From the NCBI RefSeq assembly GCF_017916455.1, contig NZ_JAFMSY010000001.1, forward strand, positions 186,001-250,000: a DNA stretch of 64,000 nucleotides, given 5' to 3'. The DNA is from Nocardioides xinjiangensis. Lineage in GTDB: Bacteria; Actinomycetota; Actinomycetes; Propionibacteriales; Nocardioidaceae. This document shows, piece by piece, positions 29,069 through 38,692 of this stretch; the stretch's first letter is position 1; each line of letters starts with the position of its first letter. The notes below the pieces were generated by a model, which did no database searches, was not told the origin of the DNA, and was given only the letters and a program-made list of their open reading frames with translations. Made by a program: the position numbers and the translations under genes.

Positions 29069-31059
29069 ACCTGCTCGCGCGACGCCACCGCGCGCGCCAC
29101 CCGCTCGATCGCCTCCGCCAGAGGTACGCCGTTGTCCTGGCGCCCGTCGCGGTAGCGGAACGACACGGCGCCGGCCTCGACGTCGTTGTCGCCCGCGATC
29201 ATCATGAACGGCACCTTGGCCAGCTGCGCGTTGCGGATCTTCTTCTGCATCCGGTCGTCGGAGTCGTCGACCTCCACCCGCAGCCCCTGGGCCTTCATCT
29301 GCCTCGCGATGTCGAAGAGGTAGTCCTCGTGCCGCTCGGCGATCGGGATCCCCTGGACCTGCACCGGCGCCAGCCAGGGCGGGAAGGCCCCGGCGTAGTG
29401 CTCCACGAGGACGCCGATGAACCGCTCGATCGAGCCGAACTTGGCGGAGTGGATCATCACCGGCTGCTGCCGGCTGCCGTCGGCGGCGACGTACTCCAGG
29501 TCGAACCGGTCGGTGGCGGGCTGGTTGAAGTCGTACTGGATCGTCGACATCTGCCAGGTGCGGCCGATCGCGTCCTTGGCCTGGACGGAGATCTTCGGGC
29601 CGTAGAACGCGGCACCGCCCGGGTCGGGCACGAGGTCCACGCCGAACTTGCGCGCCGCGGTCTCGAGCACCGAGGTGGCGGTCTCCCACTGGTCGTCGGA
29701 GCCGATGAACTTGTCGGGCTTGGAGTCGTCGCGGGTCGACAGCTCGAAGTAGTAGTCGTCGAGGCCGAAGTCCCGCAGCAGGCCGGTGACGAAGGTGAGC
29801 AGGTGCTCGACCTCGGCAGGTGCCTGCTCGGGGGTGACGTAGGAGTGGGAGTCGTCCTGGGTCATCGCCCGCACCCGCGTCAGTCCGTGGACGACGCCGG
29901 ACTTCTCGTAGCGGTAGACCGAGCCGAACTCGAAGAACCGCAGCGGGAGCTCGCGGTAGGAGCGCTGCCGGGAGCGGTAGATGAGGTTGTGCATCGGGCA
30001 GTTCATCGCCTTGAGGCGGTACTCGGCGTGCTCCATCTCCATCGGCGGGAACATGGTGTCCGCGTAGTAGGGCAGGTGCCCGGAGGTGTGGAACAGCCCG
30101 TCCTTGCTGATGTGCGGCGTGCCGACGTAGTCGAAGCCCTCCTCGAGGTGCCGGCGCCGGACGTAGTCCTCCATCTCCCGCTTGATCACGCCACCGCGGG
30201 GGTGGAAGACCGCCATGCCCGAGCCGATCTCGTCGGGGAACGAGAAGAGGTCGAGCTCACGGCCGAGCTTGCGGTGGTCGCGCCGCTCCGCTTCCTCGAT
30301 GCGGTGGAGGTGCTCCTCCAGCGCCTCCTTGCTCTCCCAGGCGGTGCCGTAGATGCGCTGGAGCTGCTTGTTCCGCTCGTCGCCGCGCCAGTACGCCGCT
30401 GCGCTGCGCATCAGCTTGAACGCCGGGATCCGCTTCGTGGTGGGCAGGTGCGGGCCGCGGCACAGGTCGGACCACTTCACCTCGCCGTTGCGGCCGACGT
30501 TGTCGTAGATCGTGAGCTCACCGCCGCCGACCTCCACGCTCGCGCCCTCGGCGGCGTCCTCCGCGCCGGCGCCGCCCTTGAGACCGATGAGCTCAATCTT
30601 GTAGGGCTCGTCCTTGAGCTCGGTGAGGGCGTCGGCGTCGGTGGTGACCCGCCGCTCGAAGCGCTGGTTCTCCTTGATGATCTTGCGCATCGCGGACTCG
30701 ATCTTCACCAGGTCCTCGGGCACGAACGGGGTCTCGACGTCGAAGTCGTAGTAGAAGCCGTTCTCGACCGGCGGCCCGATGCCGAGCCGGGCCTCGGGCC
30801 AGATCTGCTGCACGGCCTGCGCCATCACGTGCGCGGTCGAGTGGCGCAGGATGTCGCGGCCGTCGGGGCTGTCGATGGCCACTCCCTCGACCTCGTCACC
30901 GTCGGCGAGCTCGTGGGCGAGGTCCTTCAGCGCGCCACCGACCCGGGCGGCGACGACGTCGGGCTCGTCGCGGAAGAGCTCCCAGGCCTTGGTGCCCGTC
31001 GTGACCGTGGTCTCCGCACGCTGATCGGCGTGGATGCGGACGACCGTGATGTCGGACAC
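29065..31059 (-). CDS. thrS: threonyl-tRNA synthetase
   Basis: Class II synthetase for tRNA-Thr, 664 residues. A TGS domain at the N-terminus ([19 protein letters not shown]) is followed by the second additional domain with [12 protein letters not shown], the zinc-binding catalytic core ([11 protein letters not shown]) and the C-terminal anticodon-binding domain ([22 protein letters not shown]). Start GTG 31059 is preceded by AAGGAG. No T-box leader fits in the 80 bases upstream, as expected in this lineage. The aminotransferase gene is coupled downstream. Confidence 0.97.
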   Translation of the reverse strand: MSDITVVRIHADQRAETTVTTGTKAWELFRDEPDVVAARVGGALKDLAHELADGDEVEGVAIDSPDGRDILRHSTAHVMAQAVQQIWPEARLGIGPPVENGFYYDFDVETPFVPEDLVKIESAMRKIIKENQRFERRVTTDADALTELKDEPYKIELIGLKGGAGAEDAAEGASVEVGGGELTIYDNVGRNGEVKWSDLCRGPHLPTTKRIPAFKLMRSAAAYWRGDERNKQLQRIYGTAWESKEALEEHLHRIEEAERRDHRKLGRELDLFSFPDEIGSGMAVFHPRGGVIKREMEDYVRRRHLEEGFDYVGTPHISKDGLFHTSGHLPYYADTMFPPMEMEHAEYRLKAMNCPMHNLIYRSRQRSYRELPLRFFEFGSVYRYEKSGVVHGLTRVRAMTQDDSHSYVTPEQAPAEVEHLLTFVTGLLRDFGLDDYYFELSTRDDSKPDKFIGSDDQWETATSVLETAARKFGVDLVPDPGGAAFYGPKISVQAKDAIGRTWQMSTIQYDFNQPATDRFDLEYVAADGSRQQPVMIHSAKFGSIERFIGVLVEHYAGAFPPWLAPVQVQGIPIAERHEDYLFDIARQMKAQGLRVEVDDSDDRMQKKIRNAQLAKVPFMMIAGDNDVEAGAVSFRYRDGRQDNGVPLAEAIERVARAVASREQV

Positions 31060-31140
31060 GAGGGCTCCTTCAGGGGCTGGACGGATGTCCCCGCGATGCT
31101 ATCGGCCGCCCTCCGAGCGGCTCGCCCCGGTTTCGCCGCG

Positions 31141-32100
31141 TCAGCGGCCGTTCAGCCGCCGGCGCACCACCTCGGCGACGTTGGCGCCCATGGCGACGAG
31201 CGCGTTGGCGTGTCCCCCGCGCAGCCCGTTGTGCTCCTGGCGTGACTCCAGCACGTTGCCCGGGCCGGACCTCGGAGGGGTGGTGAGGTCCTGCGCGGCG
31301 ATCGCGAAGAGCGGTCCCACGAGGCGATCGTAGGCCCACGGCAGGGCGGTGAAGCCGAACCGGATCACGTCGTTGGCGATCCCCACCTGGCCGCCGCGGC
31401 GCCGGCCGTCGGCCACGGCCAGGATGCGCGCGGCGACGTGCTCGGGGGTCGCGACCGGGAACGGCGGTCGGCCCTCGGAGTCGCCGTACGTCGCGGCCTG
31501 GCGGTAGATCGGGGTGTCGACGCCGCCCGGGGCGACGTACTCGATGCGGACGCCCTTGCGGTCGCGGTTGTCGAGCTGGAGCTGGCGGACGAGGCCGCGC
31601 ACGCCCCACTTGCTGACGACGTACGGCGCCATGTCGGGGACGCCCAGGTGGCCCACGACCGAGCCGACGAGCACGATGCTGCCCTCGTCCTGGTCGCGCA
31701 GCACCGGCAGCACGTGGCGGGCGAGGTTGACCGAGCCGAGGAGGTTGGTGCGCACGACCTGGTCGAAGACGTCGACGGGGACCTCGTCGATGCGGCCGTA
31801 CGCCACCACGCCGGCGCTGCCGACCACCACGTCGAGACGTCCGTGGCGGGCCATGGTCGTGGCCACCGCGGCGGCCACCTCGGCGTCGACGCTGACGTCG
31901 GTGGGCTGCACGGTGACGGAGGCCGCGCCGAGCTGCTCGCAGGACTCGGCGACGGTCTCCAGCGCCTCTCGTCCGCGGGCGAGCAGGACGACGTGGTCCC
32001 CACGGCTCGACGCCTGTTGGGCGACGGCCTGTCCGATGCCGCTGGACGCACCGGTGACCAGGACGACGCGAGGGGAGGGATCTGTGTCGGGCATGCGCAC
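31141..32100 (-). CDS. short-chain dehydrogenase/reductase
   Basis: NAD(P)-dependent oxidoreductase, about 319 residues. It has the Rossmann motif VTGASSGIGQAVA, the NAG-type element as GSAGVV (the Asn is replaced by Ser), the catalytic Ser region LVGSVVGHLG and YVVSK with Tyr and Lys. A C-terminal extension of about 70 residues (after ILAVADGRRRGGQVG) goes beyond the usual 250-residue fold and may be membrane-facing (FGFTALPWAYDRL). Start is GTG 32100, with GGGG upstream, or ATG 32094. Substrate unknown. It lies between thrS and the crt regulator and could belong to either side. Confidence 0.86.
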   Translation of the reverse strand: MRMPDTDPSPRVVLVTGASSGIGQAVAQQASSRGDHVVLLARGREALETVAESCEQLGAASVTVQPTDVSVDAEVAAAVATTMARHGRLDVVVGSAGVVAYGRIDEVPVDVFDQVVRTNLLGSVNLARHVLPVLRDQDEGSIVLVGSVVGHLGVPDMAPYVVSKWGVRGLVRQLQLDNRDRKGVRIEYVAPGGVDTPIYRQAATYGDSEGRPPFPVATPEHVAARILAVADGRRRGGQVGIANDVIRFGFTALPWAYDRLVGPLFAIAAQDLTTPPRSGPGNVLESRQEHNGLRGGHANALVAMGANVAEVVRRRLNGR

Positions 32101-32172
32101 TGGTACCCCGGGGACGGGCGGATCAGTCAGCCCGGCTCGAGCGCTCCGGCCCGCACCCGCGGTCCGGGCGCG

Positions 32173-33033
32173 TCACCGCACGTCCCTGGCGTCGAGGTAG
32201 CCGACCACCCGGTCGAAGAGCTGCATCGCGCGGTGCAGGTCCTCGGACGCGGCCACCGGGTCGGGCTGGGGCGGCAGCGCCGGACCGCTGCGCCAGTCGG
32301 GGCGCAGCTCGTCGGCCAGCGACGAGGCGATCCGCCCGGCGTCGCGCACGACGACCGGGTCCACCGACCACACCGCCTCGAAGGAGCGGCCGGGACCGGC
32401 CGGCTGGCCGGGCCGCTCGACCGCCACGAGGCAGGCCGGCAGGTCCGCGGCGTCGCAGACCACGATCCACTCCCGGTTCAGCGGCGACTCGTGCGGCAGC
32501 GCCACCTCGACGAGCGCTCCCGGCTGCACCGGGGCGGGGTCGACGAGGTCGGCCAAGACGACCGCGCGCCGGGCCGTGCGGGCCAGCTCGCGCCACCGGT
32601 CGTAGGAGGACCGCAGGAAGTCCTCGCGCTGGAAGCCGCCGAACAGGAGGGGGTCCGCGGCCCGGGCGCAGCACTCGTCCTCGATGGCGTGGCTCATCGC
32701 GACCAGCGTGCGCCGGGTGAGCACCTGCGGCCGGAGCAGGGGGTGGCGTCGTCGCAGCTCGGCGAAGAGCGAGCCCGAGCGGGCGGCCGGGGCCTCGACC
32801 TGCTGCACCGCGCGCTGCACCGCCGCCGCAAGCGACAGGCCCGCACGCCGGCGCGCCTGCACCGCCAGCACGGCGTCCACGTCGGCCTCGCTGTACCGGC
32901 GGTGACCGCCCGCCCGGCGGCTGGGCCGTGGGAACCCGTAGCGCCGCTCCCAGCTCCGGAGGGTCGTGATCGGGACTCCGGTCCTCTGGGCGAGGTCGCC
33001 GATGGTCAGGGTGACACGTGAACCGGCAGCCAT
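32173..33033 (-). CDS. MerR-family regulator with DICT-like sensor domain
   Basis: Likely controls the divergent carotenoid/polyketide operon. The 286-residue protein starts with a MerR winged helix-turn-helix (TIGDLAQRTGVPITTLRSWERRYGFPRPSRRAGGHRRYSE-type segment, residues about 9-50), then a helical linker, then from about residue 95 an alpha/beta domain resembling the DICT domain (FAELRRRHPLLRPQVLTRR, AMSHAIEDECC). No cobalamin-binding motif as in CarH/LitR is present. AAGGAG precedes ATG 33033. DICT domains are thought to sense light or redox through partner proteins; that would suit pigment control but is inference. Confidence 0.85.
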   Translation of the reverse strand: MAAGSRVTLTIGDLAQRTGVPITTLRSWERRYGFPRPSRRAGGHRRYSEADVDAVLAVQARRRAGLSLAAAVQRAVQQVEAPAARSGSLFAELRRRHPLLRPQVLTRRTLVAMSHAIEDECCARAADPLLFGGFQREDFLRSSYDRWRELARTARRAVVLADLVDPAPVQPGALVEVALPHESPLNREWIVVCDAADLPACLVAVERPGQPAGPGRSFEAVWSVDPVVVRDAGRIASSLADELRPDWRSGPALPPQPDPVAASEDLHRAMQLFDRVVGYLDARDVR

Positions 33034-33132
33034 TCGCCCACTCCTTCACCTCACGCCTAGATTTGGTTGGAAGTGTTGCATAGGTTTGGTCGCATAGGTT
33101 GGGACGACCTGACATGACCTGGGGAGGACCAG
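33034..33132. promoter_or_regulatory. divergent control region of the MerR-DICT and crtE genes
   Basis: These 99 bases hold GCATAGGTT twice (33078-33086 and 33092-33100, 14 bases apart) and the related ATTTGGTTGG at 33061-33070. Read on the minus strand the repeats are AACCTATGC. They are likely binding sites for the adjacent MerR-type protein. A GGGGAGGA ribosome-binding site for crtE lies at the right end. Confidence 0.6.
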
Positions 33133-34176
33133 ATGATCGGGAGCGGGACGGACCTGGCGCTGCAGCGCCTGCTCGACGACGGGCGCAGGCGGGCGGCGGC
33201 GACCGACCCGCACCACGCCCTGCTGTGGGAGGCGCTCAGCGCCGCCGCCGAGGGCGGCAAGCGGTTCCGGCCCGCCCTGCTCGTCGCCACGCACGACGCC
33301 CTCGGCGGCACGTCGCCGGAGGCCGCCGCGGAGGTCGGTGCGGCCGTCGAGCTGCTGCACACCGCCTTCGTCATCCACGACGACGTCATCGACGGCGACC
33401 ACGTGCGCCGCGGCCGCCCCAACGTCAGCGGGACGTTCCGCGCGCTGGCGGGCGTGGACGGCGCCGGCCCCCAGGCGGCCGCCGACTACGGACTGACCGC
33501 CGCCATCCTGGCCGGGGACCTCGCCCTCACCGCGGCCGTGCGTGCCGTCGCCACCTGCGGGGCCGCCCCCGCCGTCGTGGACCGCCTGCTCGACCTCTTC
33601 GACGACGCCCTCCACGCCACCGCTGCCGGCGAGCTGGCCGACGTCCGGCTCTCGATGGGCGTGGCCGACGCCTCGCTGGCGCAGAGCCTGGCCATGGAGG
33701 CGCAGAAGACCGGCGCCTACTCCTTCTCGCTCCCGCTCCAGGCCGGCGCCCTCCTCGCCGGTGCCGACGCGCGCACGACGGCCCGGCTCGGCGAGGCCGG
33801 CCGCGCGATGGGGGTCGCGTTCCAGCTCGCGGACGACCTCATCGGGGTGTTCGGCGACCCGGCGAGCTCGGGCAAGAGCGCGACGAGCGACCTGCGCACC
33901 CGCAAGCAGACCCCGCTCGTCGTGCACGCCCGCTCCACCGCCGAGTGGGACCGCATCCGGGGCTACCTCGGGCGCGACCTCGACCCCGGGGAGCTGGGCG
34001 AGGTGCGCGAGCTGCTCGTCGCGAGCGGATCGCGGCAGTTCGTCGAGGACCTGGCCGTGCGGCACCTCGCCGAGGCGCGGGCGGTGCTCGAGGCGCTGGG
34101 CGTCCCGCACGAGCTGCTCGACCAGGTGGGCGCGGCTCCCTTCGTCCTGGCCGACGGAAGCGGGGCGGCGGCATGA
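33133..34176 (+). CDS. crtE: geranylgeranyl diphosphate synthase
   Basis: Condenses IPP with allylic diphosphates to give the C20 precursor of carotenoids. The 347-residue trans-polyprenyl synthetase has the first Asp-rich motif DDVIDGD at residues 83-89, preceded by GGKRFRPALL, and the second DDLIGVFGD at 234-242. The residues just before the first motif (AFVIH) are small or medium, compatible with C20 or C15 product length. ATG 33133 follows GGGGAGGA. It is first in a run of overlapping genes; its stop overlaps crtB (ATGA). GGPP made here could also feed the UbiA enzyme of the same operon. Confidence 0.94.
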   Translation: MIGSGTDLALQRLLDDGRRRAAATDPHHALLWEALSAAAEGGKRFRPALLVATHDALGGTSPEAAAEVGAAVELLHTAFVIHDDVIDGDHVRRGRPNVSGTFRALAGVDGAGPQAAADYGLTAAILAGDLALTAAVRAVATCGAAPAVVDRLLDLFDDALHATAAGELADVRLSMGVADASLAQSLAMEAQKTGAYSFSLPLQAGALLAGADARTTARLGEAGRAMGVAFQLADDLIGVFGDPASSGKSATSDLRTRKQTPLVVHARSTAEWDRIRGYLGRDLDPGELGEVRELLVASGSRQFVEDLAVRHLAEARAVLEALGVPHELLDQVGAAPFVLADGSGAAA

Positions 34177-35054
34177 CCTTCTTCGTGGGCCGCAGCGCCC
34201 CTCGCAGCCTCTACGACGCGGTCTCCGAGGCCAGCTCCGCGATCGTGATCCGGGAGTATTCCAGCTCCTTCGGGCTCGCCTCGCGGCTCCTCGGGGAGCC
34301 GGTGCGCACCCAGGTGCGCAACATCTACGCGCTCGTGCGGGTGGCCGACGAGATCGTCGACAACCCCGACCCCACGCTCGACCGGGCGGCCCGCTCGACC
34401 ATGCTGGAGTGGCTCCAGGACGACGTCCGGCACGCGCTGCGCACGGGCTACAGCGGCAACCTCGTGGTCCACGCGTTCGCGCGCACGGCGCTCGGCGTCG
34501 GGATCGAGGACGACGTCGTGGCCCCGTTCTTCGCCTCCATGCGGATGGACCTCGACACCACCGCGCACACCCAGGACACCTTCGAGCGCTACGTCCACGG
34601 CTCCGCCGAGGTCGTCGGGCTGATGTGCCTGCGGGCGTTCCTGGCCGCCCCCGACGCGCGCAGCGGCACCCGCCCGTACGACGAGCTGGCGCCGGGCGCG
34701 CAGCGCCTGGGAGCGGCGTTCCAGAAGCTCAACTTCGTCCGCGACCTCGCCGACGACCACGACGTGCTGCGCCGTGACTACTTCCCCGGCCTCGACGTCG
34801 ACGCGTTCTGCGACGCCGACCGCGACCGGATCCTCGACGACATCGACGCCGACCTGGCTGCTGCGGCCGCCGTCGTCCCCGACCTCCCGCCGAGCAGCAG
34901 GCGCGCGGTGCGCGCCGCCCACGCGACGTTCGCGGAGCTCGCCTGCCGGCTGCGCGCGACCCCGGCGCCGGAGATCCGCCGCACGCGCGTGCGCGTGCCC
35001 ACCCCGGTGAAGCTCCGGCTCGTCGCCGGCGCCCTCCGCGGGGGTGGCTCGTGA
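34173..35054 (+). CDS. crtB: phytoene synthase
   Basis: Joins two GGPP to phytoene. The 293-residue squalene/phytoene synthase has YSSSFGLASRLL, the first Asp-rich motif as VRVADEIVDNP, the conserved MRMDLDTT segment, YVHGSAEVVG and the second motif NFVRDLADDHDVLRRDYFP. All catalytic Asp are present. Start ATG 34173 overlaps the crtE stop; the end overlaps the crtI GTG. A longer upstream reading is a shadow. Confidence 0.95.
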   Translation: MTFFVGRSAPRSLYDAVSEASSAIVIREYSSSFGLASRLLGEPVRTQVRNIYALVRVADEIVDNPDPTLDRAARSTMLEWLQDDVRHALRTGYSGNLVVHAFARTALGVGIEDDVVAPFFASMRMDLDTTAHTQDTFERYVHGSAEVVGLMCLRAFLAAPDARSGTRPYDELAPGAQRLGAAFQKLNFVRDLADDHDVLRRDYFPGLDVDAFCDADRDRILDDIDADLAAAAAVVPDLPPSSRRAVRAAHATFAELACRLRATPAPEIRRTRVRVPTPVKLRLVAGALRGGGS

Positions 35055-36637
35055 CCGCCGGTCCCGCCGGCGACGGCGCGTCGCTGCGCGTCGTGGTCGT
35101 CGGTGGTGGCATCGCCGGGCTGGCCACCGCGGCGCTCCTGGCGTCGCGTGGGCACAGCGTCGACCTGCTGGAGAAGAACGCCGACCTCGGCGGCCGCGTC
35201 GGGAGCGTCGAGCGCGGCGGCTTCCGGTTCGACACCGGCGCCTCGTGGTACCTCATGCCCGAGGTCTTCGACCACTTCTTCGACCTCCTCGGCACCTCGA
35301 CGGAGGCCGAGCTGGACCTCACCGTGCTCGACCCGAGCTACCGCGTCTTCTTCGAGGGGTACCCCGACCCGGTGGACCTCCGCCCCGACCGGGCGCACAA
35401 CCGCGCGCTCTTCGAGTCGCTCGAGCCCGGCGCGGGCGACCGCTTCGACGCCTACCTCCGCTCGGCCGACGAGACCTACGACATGGCGCTGCGCCGCTTC
35501 CTCTACAGCAGCTTCGACTCCCCCGGCGCCTTCCTGCACCCCGACGTGGTCCGCCGCACCCCGCGCCTGGGACGGCTGCTGACCCGGTCCCTGGAGAGGC
35601 ACGTCGCCTCGTCCTTCCGCGACCGCCGGCTGCGCCAGGTCCTCGGCTACCCGGCGGTGTTCCTCGGGTCGTCCCCCAGCCGCACGCCGAGCATGTACCA
35701 CCTGATGAGCCGCCTCGACCTCGGCGACCGCGTGCTCTACCCGCAGGGCGGGTTCACCCGGCTCGTCGAGGTCGTCGCGGCGCTCGCGCAGCGGCACGGC
35801 GCCCGCCTGCACACCGGCGCCCGGGTCACGCGCATCCTCACCCGTCCCGGCGCGCGCGGGCGCGCGGAGGTGCAGGGCGTGCAGCACGCCACGGCCGACG
35901 GTGGCAGCCGGACCATCGAGGCCGACGTCGTCGTCGGCGCCGCGGACCTGCACCACCTCGAGACCGCCCTGCTCGACCCCGGGCTGCAGACCCATCCCGC
36001 GCCGAGCTGGCGCAACCGCTCGCCCGGCCCGGGTGCGGTGCTGGCGATGCTCGGCGTGGAGGGCCGGCTGCCGGAGCTTACCCACCACTCCCTCTTCTTC
36101 ACCTCCGACTGGCGGCAGAACTTCGGCGACATCTTCGGACCCGGCGCCCGCGTCCCCGACCCGGCCTCCATCTACGTGTGCAAGCCCTCCGCGACCGACC
36201 CCACGGTGGCCCCCGCCGGGTGCGAGAACCTCTTCGTCCTCGTGCCGGTGCCGGCGGACCCGGGCATCGGGGCCGGCGGCGACGACGGCAACGGCTCGTC
36301 CGTGGTGGAGCGCACGGCCGACGCCGCGATCGACCAGATCGCCTCCTGGGCAGGGGTCCCCGACCTCCGCGACCGGGTCCGGGTGCGCCACACGGTGGGG
36401 CCGCGCGACTTCGAGGTCCGCTACAACGCCTGGCGGGGCAGTGCCCTGGGGCTGGAGCACACGCTGCGGCAGAGCGCGTTCCTGCGCCCCGGGAACGCCT
36501 CGGCCAAGGTCGACGGCCTGCTCTACGCCGGCGCGAGCACCGTGCCGGGCGTGGGCCTCCCGATGTGCCTGATCAGTGCCGAGCTCGTGCTCAAGCGCCT
36601 CAGCGGCGACCGCTCGAGCACGCCGGTGCGCGCATGA
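35051..36637 (+). CDS. crtI: phytoene desaturase (CrtI type)
   Basis: FAD enzyme that desaturates phytoene to lycopene or a similar polyene. The 528-residue protein has the N-terminal dinucleotide motif VVVVGGGIAGLATAALLASRGH, the RxGG-like LGGRVG, FDTGASWYLMP, and a C-terminal FAD segment ending LLYAGASTVPGVGLPMCLISAELV, which is diagnostic for CrtI. GTG 35051 overlaps the crtB stop (GTGA). The number of desaturation steps cannot be read from sequence; the lycopene cyclase pair downstream suggests lycopene. Confidence 0.94.
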   Translation: MTAGPAGDGASLRVVVVGGGIAGLATAALLASRGHSVDLLEKNADLGGRVGSVERGGFRFDTGASWYLMPEVFDHFFDLLGTSTEAELDLTVLDPSYRVFFEGYPDPVDLRPDRAHNRALFESLEPGAGDRFDAYLRSADETYDMALRRFLYSSFDSPGAFLHPDVVRRTPRLGRLLTRSLERHVASSFRDRRLRQVLGYPAVFLGSSPSRTPSMYHLMSRLDLGDRVLYPQGGFTRLVEVVAALAQRHGARLHTGARVTRILTRPGARGRAEVQGVQHATADGGSRTIEADVVVGAADLHHLETALLDPGLQTHPAPSWRNRSPGPGAVLAMLGVEGRLPELTHHSLFFTSDWRQNFGDIFGPGARVPDPASIYVCKPSATDPTVAPAGCENLFVLVPVPADPGIGAGGDDGNGSSVVERTADAAIDQIASWAGVPDLRDRVRVRHTVGPRDFEVRYNAWRGSALGLEHTLRQSAFLRPGNASAKVDGLLYAGASTVPGVGLPMCLISAELVLKRLSGDRSSTPVRA

Positions 36638-36987
36638 GCCTCGCGCAGTGGTCGTACGTCGCGATGCTGGCGTTCTGCCTCGTCGGTACCCTTCCCCTCG
36701 TGCCCGCGTTCCGCCTGCGCGTGCTGCGGCAGCCGCGGCGCCTGCTGCTGACCATCGCGCTGGCCGGCACGCCGTTCCTGCTGTGGGACCTGTGGGCCAC
36801 CCACGTCGGCCACTGGTGGTTCGACGAGCGGCAGACGCTGCCGTGGCGGGTCGCCGGCCTCCCCCCGGAGGAGATCGGCTTCTTCGTGGTGATCCCCCTG
36901 GTCTCGGTGCTGACGCTCGAGGGGGTCCGCGCCGCCCGGCGGGGCGTGCGGCCCGGGGCTCCGCGGCGCCGCGAGGAGGCCCGGTGA
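36634..36987 (+). CDS. crtYc: lycopene cyclase subunit (CrtYc/CrtYe type)
   Basis: First subunit of the small heterodimeric membrane cyclase found in actinobacteria. The 117-residue protein has three hydrophobic helices, the pattern FLLWDLWATHVGHWWFDERQT with acidic and Trp residues, and PPEEIGFFVVIPLVSVLTLEG, where EE and E are the presumed catalytic acids. ATG 36634 overlaps the crtI stop. It forms a pair with the next gene; both are needed for ring closure. Whether it closes beta rings (YcYd) or acts on C50 carotenoids (YeYf) is open. Confidence 0.88.
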   Translation: MSLAQWSYVAMLAFCLVGTLPLVPAFRLRVLRQPRRLLLTIALAGTPFLLWDLWATHVGHWWFDERQTLPWRVAGLPPEEIGFFVVIPLVSVLTLEGVRAARRGVRPGAPRRREEAR

Positions 36988-37319
36988 CCTACACGTCGAT
37001 CGCCGTCACCTGCGTGGTGCTCGCGCTGGTGCTCGACCGCTGGGTCGTGCGGACCCGCCTGACGTCGACCCGGGACTGGTGGTCGGCCTACGCCATCATC
37101 GTGTTCTTCCAGCTCCTCACCAACGGCTGGCTGACCGGCCGGGGCATCGTGAGCTACTCCGGTGACGCCATCCTCGGCAGCGGACGGGTGCAGTTCGTGG
37201 GCGACGGGCGACTGGTGTTCGCGCCCGTCGAGGACCTCGGTTTCGGCTTCGGCCTGGTGCTGCTCAGCTGCGTGGCCTGGACCCGTCTGGGTCGCCCACG
37301 GGACGGGGCGCGCGCATGA
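36984..37319 (+). CDS. crtYd: lycopene cyclase subunit (CrtYd/CrtYf type)
   Basis: Second cyclase subunit, 111 residues and three helices. Family residues are seen in LTNGWLTGRGIVSYSGDAILG (the GxPxVxY-like turn) and the C-terminal APVEDLGFGFGLVLLSCVAW with the acidic ED pair. GTG 36984 overlaps the preceding stop (GTGA). Length and layout match CrtYd. The pair sits between crtI and the P450, where a cyclase is expected. Confidence 0.87.
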   Translation: MTYTSIAVTCVVLALVLDRWVVRTRLTSTRDWWSAYAIIVFFQLLTNGWLTGRGIVSYSGDAILGSGRVQFVGDGRLVFAPVEDLGFGFGLVLLSCVAWTRLGRPRDGARA

Positions 37320-38692
37320 GCGTCGCCACCCGGCTCCAGGCGATGCAGCCCACCGACATCGGCGTCCCGGGCCCCACGTCGCTCGACATGGCCCGCGCCT
37401 TCCGATCGGTCCGGGCCGACCCGCTGTCGTTCCTCGTCGCGGTGTCGGCGCAGCACGGGGACACCGTCTCCTTCCCCGTGCCGGGGGCGCCGGCGCTGCT
37501 GCTCAACGACCCCGCCGACGTCCGGCACGTGCTGCAGGCCTCGGCGCGCACCTGGACCAAGGACACCGTCCAGTACGCCGCCCTCGCCCGGGTCACCGGC
37601 CCCGGGCTCCTCGCCTCCGCCGAGCCCGGCTGGATCGAGCACCGCAGGCTCGCCGCCCCGGCCTTCCACCACGAGCGGCTCGGGGCCGTCGGCGATGAGG
37701 TGCGCGCCGCGGCACGCACCGCGATCGACGCCCGGCTGGCCGGCCTGCGCGACGGTCCGCACGGCGAGGTGGTGGACGTCGCGTCGCTGACGCACGCCAT
37801 CGGGCTCGACGCCGTCGGCCGGGCGCTCTTCAGCGCCGACCTCTCCGGGCTCGCCCACGACCTGCTCGAGGCGACCAGCGAGGCCGCCGAGCTCGTGGTG
37901 CGGCTGGGTCGCTCGATCCTCCCGACCGCCGCCTGGGCCCCGACCCGGACGAACCTGCGGCTGCGGGCGGCGCGCCGGCGCCTCGACGTCGGAGCGGCCG
38001 AGATCATCGCCGAGCGGCGCCGCCGAGCCGGCGCGGCCACCCACGGGGACGACCTCCTCGGCCTGCTGCTGGACAGCGGCATGGCTGACGACGCGATCCG
38101 CGACGAGCTGGTGACGATGGTCATCGCAGGGCACGAGACCGTCGCGGCCGCGCTCGCGTGGACGCTCATGCTCCTCGCCGAGCACCCGGCCGACCAGGAG
38201 CGGGTGCGCGCGGAGCTCGCCGGGCACCCCGGCCCCGTCCCCCTGGTCGGGCACCGCGAGCGGCTCCCGATGACCCGTGCCGTGGTCGACGAGGGGCTGC
38301 GCCTCTACCCGCCAGCGTGGGCCGTCTCGCGACGCGCCGGCGGCGCCGACGTGGTGGCCGGGCGCGAGGTCCCGGCCGGCACCCTGGCCATCGTCAGCCC
38401 GTGGCTGGTCCACCGGCGGCCGGACCTGTGGCCCGAGCCCCTGGCGTTCCGTCCCGAGCGGTTCCTCAAGGGCACGGTGCGCTCGGGCTACCTTCCCTTC
38501 GGCCAGGGTCCCCGGCTGTGCATCGGCCGCGACTTCGCGCTGGGCGAGATGGTGCTCGTGTTGGCCGAGCTCCTGCGCGAGCACCGCCTCGAGGTGCCGG
38601 CCGGATGGTCGCGGCCGCTCCCGCAGGCCCAGGTCGCGGTGCACCCGCGCGGCGGGATGCCGCTCCTCGTCCGGCGAGCGGCCCGCGCATGA
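37316..38692 (+). CDS. cytochrome P450, probable carotenoid hydroxylase
   Basis: Heme monooxygenase of 458 residues. It has the I-helix oxygen motif AGHETV, the K-helix E-x2-R in DEGLRLYPP and the heme loop FGQGPRLCIGRD with axial Cys at residue 402. Placement right after the cyclase genes and before a glycosyltransferase suggests ring hydroxylation, giving the hydroxyl that is then glycosylated; Thermus CYP175A1 is a known carotenoid-hydroxylating precedent. No ferredoxin is encoded nearby, so redox partners are elsewhere. It overlaps both neighbours by ATGA. Confidence 0.92.
   Translation: MSVATRLQAMQPTDIGVPGPTSLDMARAFRSVRADPLSFLVAVSAQHGDTVSFPVPGAPALLLNDPADVRHVLQASARTWTKDTVQYAALARVTGPGLLASAEPGWIEHRRLAAPAFHHERLGAVGDEVRAAARTAIDARLAGLRDGPHGEVVDVASLTHAIGLDAVGRALFSADLSGLAHDLLEATSEAAELVVRLGRSILPTAAWAPTRTNLRLRAARRRLDVGAAEIIAERRRRAGAATHGDDLLGLLLDSGMADDAIRDELVTMVIAGHETVAAALAWTLMLLAEHPADQERVRAELAGHPGPVPLVGHRERLPMTRAVVDEGLRLYPPAWAVSRRAGGADVVAGREVPAGTLAIVSPWLVHRRPDLWPEPLAFRPERFLKGTVRSGYLPFGQGPRLCIGRDFALGEMVLVLAELLREHRLEVPAGWSRPLPQAQVAVHPRGGMPLLVRRAARA

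Noticed and set aside
31060..31140. T-box or threonine-responsive leader upstream of thrS
   Set aside because: The gap is only about 80 bases and has no T-box core; no leader peptide with Thr codons was seen.
35044..36987. 647-codon frame over crtI and crtYc on the plus strand
   Set aside because: It is out of frame with the clear CrtI protein. Its C-terminal 117 residues are the real CrtYc, so only the part from 36634 is kept.
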